A DNA stretch of 64,000 nt. Origin: Deltaproteobacteria bacterium. GTDB taxonomy: Bacteria; Myxococcota_A; UBA9042; PHBI01. Of the stretch, positions 62,181 to 64,000 are shown piece by piece (within the stretch, counting starts at the first letter, position 1; every line of letters begins with the position of its first letter). The stretch spans positions 796,501 through 860,500 of the forward strand of contig JACKFA010000002.1 in the NCBI GenBank assembly GCA_020632715.1, in the 5' to 3' direction. The translations under genes and the position numbers were made by a program. The notes under the pieces were generated by a model. The model searched no databases, was not told where the DNA came from, and saw nothing but the letters and a program-made list of their open reading frames with translations.

Positions 62181-63872
62181 CTACTGGTACTGCACCTCGT
62201 CGACCGCGGCCGGGACCTCGTCGTCGCCGATCGACCGCGAGTTCCCGAGCCCGAGCGCGCCGTCCTTGCCGCGCCCCCAGCAGCGGAGCCCGCCGCTCGC
62301 GAGCAGCGCGCAGGTGTGATCCCCGTCCGCCGCGCCGAGCGCGACCCACACCGCGTCGTCGCCGAGGTCGACCGTGCCCGCCTCGAGCGCCAGGTACTCC
62401 GGCGTGTCCCCGACGTTCAGCGTGTTGCCGTAGCCGAGCTTCCCGTTCGCCCCGGAGCCCCAGCACTGCACCGCGCCCGTCCTGAGCAGCGCGCACGTGT
62501 GGTCGACCCCCGCCGCGATGGCGATCGCCGAGCCGAGGAGCGGCACGTCGCCCTTGTCGGCCGGGGTCTCGTCGTCGCCGACGTCGAGCCCGTCGCCGTA
62601 GCCGAGGCGCCCGTCGAGCGCCCGCCCCCAACAGCGGACGCGCCCGTCCCAGAGGAGCGCGCAGGTGTGCTCGGCGCCGAGCGCGAGGGCGGTCACGGTG
62701 TCGCCGACGTCGACGTCGCCAGCGGCGGCCGGATCCTCGTCGTCGCCGATGGTGTCGGTGTTGCCGTAGCCGAGGCGACCGAAGCCGCCCATCCCCCAGC
62801 AGCGCACCTTGCCGACCGGGGTCAGGATGCAGGTGTGGCGCGCGCCGCAGTAGACGTGCGCCGCCTCGGCGCCCGTGACGACGGGGGCCGTGGCCTCGGG
62901 GACCTCGTCGTCCCCGATGGTGGCCGTGTTGGCCGGGTTCCCGAGGTGCGCGGCGGTCGTCGCCGCGGGCTCGCCGATGCCCCAGCAGCGCACCGAGCCG
63001 TCGTCGAGGACGACGCAGGTGTGGTCCTGCCCGGCGGCCAGATCGCGCGCGAACCCGCCGATGAGCACGTTGCCGGCGGTCTTCGTCTGCTGGTCGCGCC
63101 CGACGTCGCGCGTGTCGCCGTAGCCGAGCGCCCCGTACTGCCCGCGGCCCCAGCACTGGACGCGCCCCGTGGCGAGCAGGACGCACGTGTGCGCCGCGCC
63201 CGCCGCGATCTGCACGATCTCGCCCGTGACCGGCAGGAGCGCCGCCTCGTACGCGAGCTTGTCGTTGCCGAAGCTGTTCGTGTTGCCCTGCCCGAGCTGC
63301 CCGTTCGTGTTGAGCCCCCAGCAGCGCGCGCGCCCGCCCCAGAGCGCGCAGGTGTGGCCGCCGCCGAGCGCGAGCAGGCGCCGCGCGCAGTCCCCGGAGC
63401 CGCAGAACCGCGGGTAGCCGTCGGCGGTGTTGCCGCAGCGCGCCGTGGGCGGCGTGAGCGGGTCCTTGCAGAGGCGGTCGGCGCAGGTCGTCGAGAGCTG
63501 GCAGAGGCCGACGCGTGGGCAGCGGATGAGCTCGCCGAAGCAGCGGCCGTCCGGGAGGCAGGCGTCGGCGGTCGTGCACTCGTCCTCGTCGTCGCAGGGG
63601 TCGTCGGGGACGACGAAGCCCTGGCACTCGCCCGCGAAGCACGCGCCCTTCACGCACGGGGGCTCGTCGAGCTCCGCGCAGCTCGACTCGCAGAGGGCCG
63701 CGTCCGGCGCGGTCGTGTCGACGGCCGCCGTGTCGGTGGCGCCAGCGGTGTCCACGATGACGTCGAGGGGGGCGCCGTCCGGCGAGCCGCACGCGAGCGT
63801 CATGGTGCAGTGCAGCAAGGCGATCGCGTAAGTCGCCGTCGTTCTTGGCGATATGGTCATGCTGCGCTGCAT
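62181..63872 (-). CDS. RCC1-repeat lipoprotein
   Basis: 563 residues. The lipobox TLAC gives Cys28 and is followed by an Asp/Thr stalk (VIVDTAGATDTAAVDTTAPD). A Cys-rich EGF-like stretch (about 60-150) leads into at least six RCC1 repeats with HTCALLxxGxVxCWGxGxxGxLGxG (for example HTCALLWDGRVRCWGRALDG and HTCALLRTGAVQCWGSGANG), a seven-bladed propeller type. Surface-binding function is likely; the ligand is unknown. The ATG at 63872 overlaps the stop of the upstream gene by one base (TGATG). Confidence 0.9.
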   Translation of the reverse strand: MQRSMTISPRTTATYAIALLHCTMTLACGSPDGAPLDVIVDTAGATDTAAVDTTAPDAALCESSCAELDEPPCVKGACFAGECQGFVVPDDPCDDEDECTTADACLPDGRCFGELIRCPRVGLCQLSTTCADRLCKDPLTPPTARCGNTADGYPRFCGSGDCARRLLALGGGHTCALWGGRARCWGLNTNGQLGQGNTNSFGNDKLAYEAALLPVTGEIVQIAAGAAHTCVLLATGRVQCWGRGQYGALGYGDTRDVGRDQQTKTAGNVLIGGFARDLAAGQDHTCVVLDDGSVRCWGIGEPAATTAAHLGNPANTATIGDDEVPEATAPVVTGAEAAHVYCGARHTCILTPVGKVRCWGMGGFGRLGYGNTDTIGDDEDPAAAGDVDVGDTVTALALGAEHTCALLWDGRVRCWGRALDGRLGYGDGLDVGDDETPADKGDVPLLGSAIAIAAGVDHTCALLRTGAVQCWGSGANGKLGYGNTLNVGDTPEYLALEAGTVDLGDDAVWVALGAADGDHTCALLASGGLRCWGRGKDGALGLGNSRSIGDDEVPAAVDEVQYQ

Positions 63873-64000
63873 CAATAGGGGCCCGTGCTGCCGTCGCGAG
63901 GGGGCGGCGCCATCGCCGGATCGCTCGGCGTCGGCGCGGCGGGCGCCGGGTCCGCCGGGCCGGGCGCGGGGGGCGCGGGCTCCGGCTCCGGCGAGAGCTC
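63872..64000 (-). CDS. C-terminal end of an upstream gene (partial)
   Basis: 42 codons plus TGA at 63874-63872 are visible; the gene continues beyond the window. The tail is Pro/Ala-rich with low complexity (ELSPEPEPAPPAPGP), ending RDGSTGPY. Its stop overlaps the start of the RCC1 lipoprotein gene (TGATG), which argues that this frame is really translated. Confidence 0.6.
   Translation of the reverse strand, partial: ELSPEPEPAPPAPGPADPAPAAPTPSDPAMAPPPRDGSTGPY

Overview
The window is very GC-rich, gene-dense bacterial chromosome. Its gene content suggests a Myxococcota-like (deltaproteobacterial) organism: many long Cys-rich lipoproteins with Asp/Thr-rich stalks, MopE-type calcium/copper-like motifs, RCC1 and BNR repeat lipoproteins, a PEGA-tailed Ser/Thr kinase, an FHA-sigma54 activator, and outer-membrane beta-barrels implying a Gram-negative envelope. 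The taxonomic call is an inference from gene families and composition only. No rRNA, tRNA, CRISPR array, integrase or transposase was recognised. Start codons are often GTG, and many adjacent genes overlap by 4 nt (ATGA or GTGA).

Layout. 1-4.4 kb: end of a TPR-like protein, a Cys-rich lipoprotein, a small orphan, a GAF protein and an HD-domain relative of CCA-adding enzymes. 4.4-13.9 kb: a tightly coupled minus-strand operon of AsmA-like protein, TamB and a TamA/BamA-type outer-membrane protein, probably an envelope-spanning lipid or protein transport system. 14-19 kb: HutF coupled to a PEGA-tailed Ser/Thr kinase, a FecR-like exported protein and a TlpA-type thioredoxin. 19-27 kb: DacB, SelB, a small orphan with a strong promoter, an FHA-sigma54 activator and a DinG-family helicase. 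27-31 kb: membrane protein-proA-rsfS-rlmH-comF. 31-36 kb: CvpA-like protein, a porin-like barrel, a metallo-beta-lactamase (MBL) phosphodiesterase-like protein, an amidohydrolase lipoprotein, and a SplB-like protein whose iron-sulfur cysteines look lost and whose promoter carries TGAAC/GTTCA dyads. 36-38.3 kb: Cys-rich c-type-heme-motif lipoprotein, a mini-ORF and a NUDIX hydrolase. 38.4-45.6 kb: TonB-dependent receptor, lipoprotein, class II deacetylase and BNR lipoprotein in one overlapping operon, divergent from an exported spermidine-synthase-like protein. 45.6-56 kb: PAS-PAS-PAS-GGDEF-EAL protein, giant MopE/beta-helix lipoprotein and three exported barrel-like proteins. 56-59.4 kb: LysR regulator with DJ-1/PfpI, MBL and NADP/F420-type reductase genes. 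59.5-62.1 kb: DUF3501, Fe-S oxidoreductase and rubrerythrin, a peroxide/oxidative-stress type cluster. 62.2-64 kb: RCC1-repeat lipoprotein translationally coupled to the end of another gene.

The non-coding space is structured. Two families of intergenic repeats recur: a 96-bp element with inverted ends and a covarying central hairpin (two copies), and GGAGACACGGAG-type repeats at gene ends (four loci). A 15-bp palindrome occurs twice between convergent gene ends, and a recurring -10-like motif (CTATnnTCC followed by GCG) precedes several genes.
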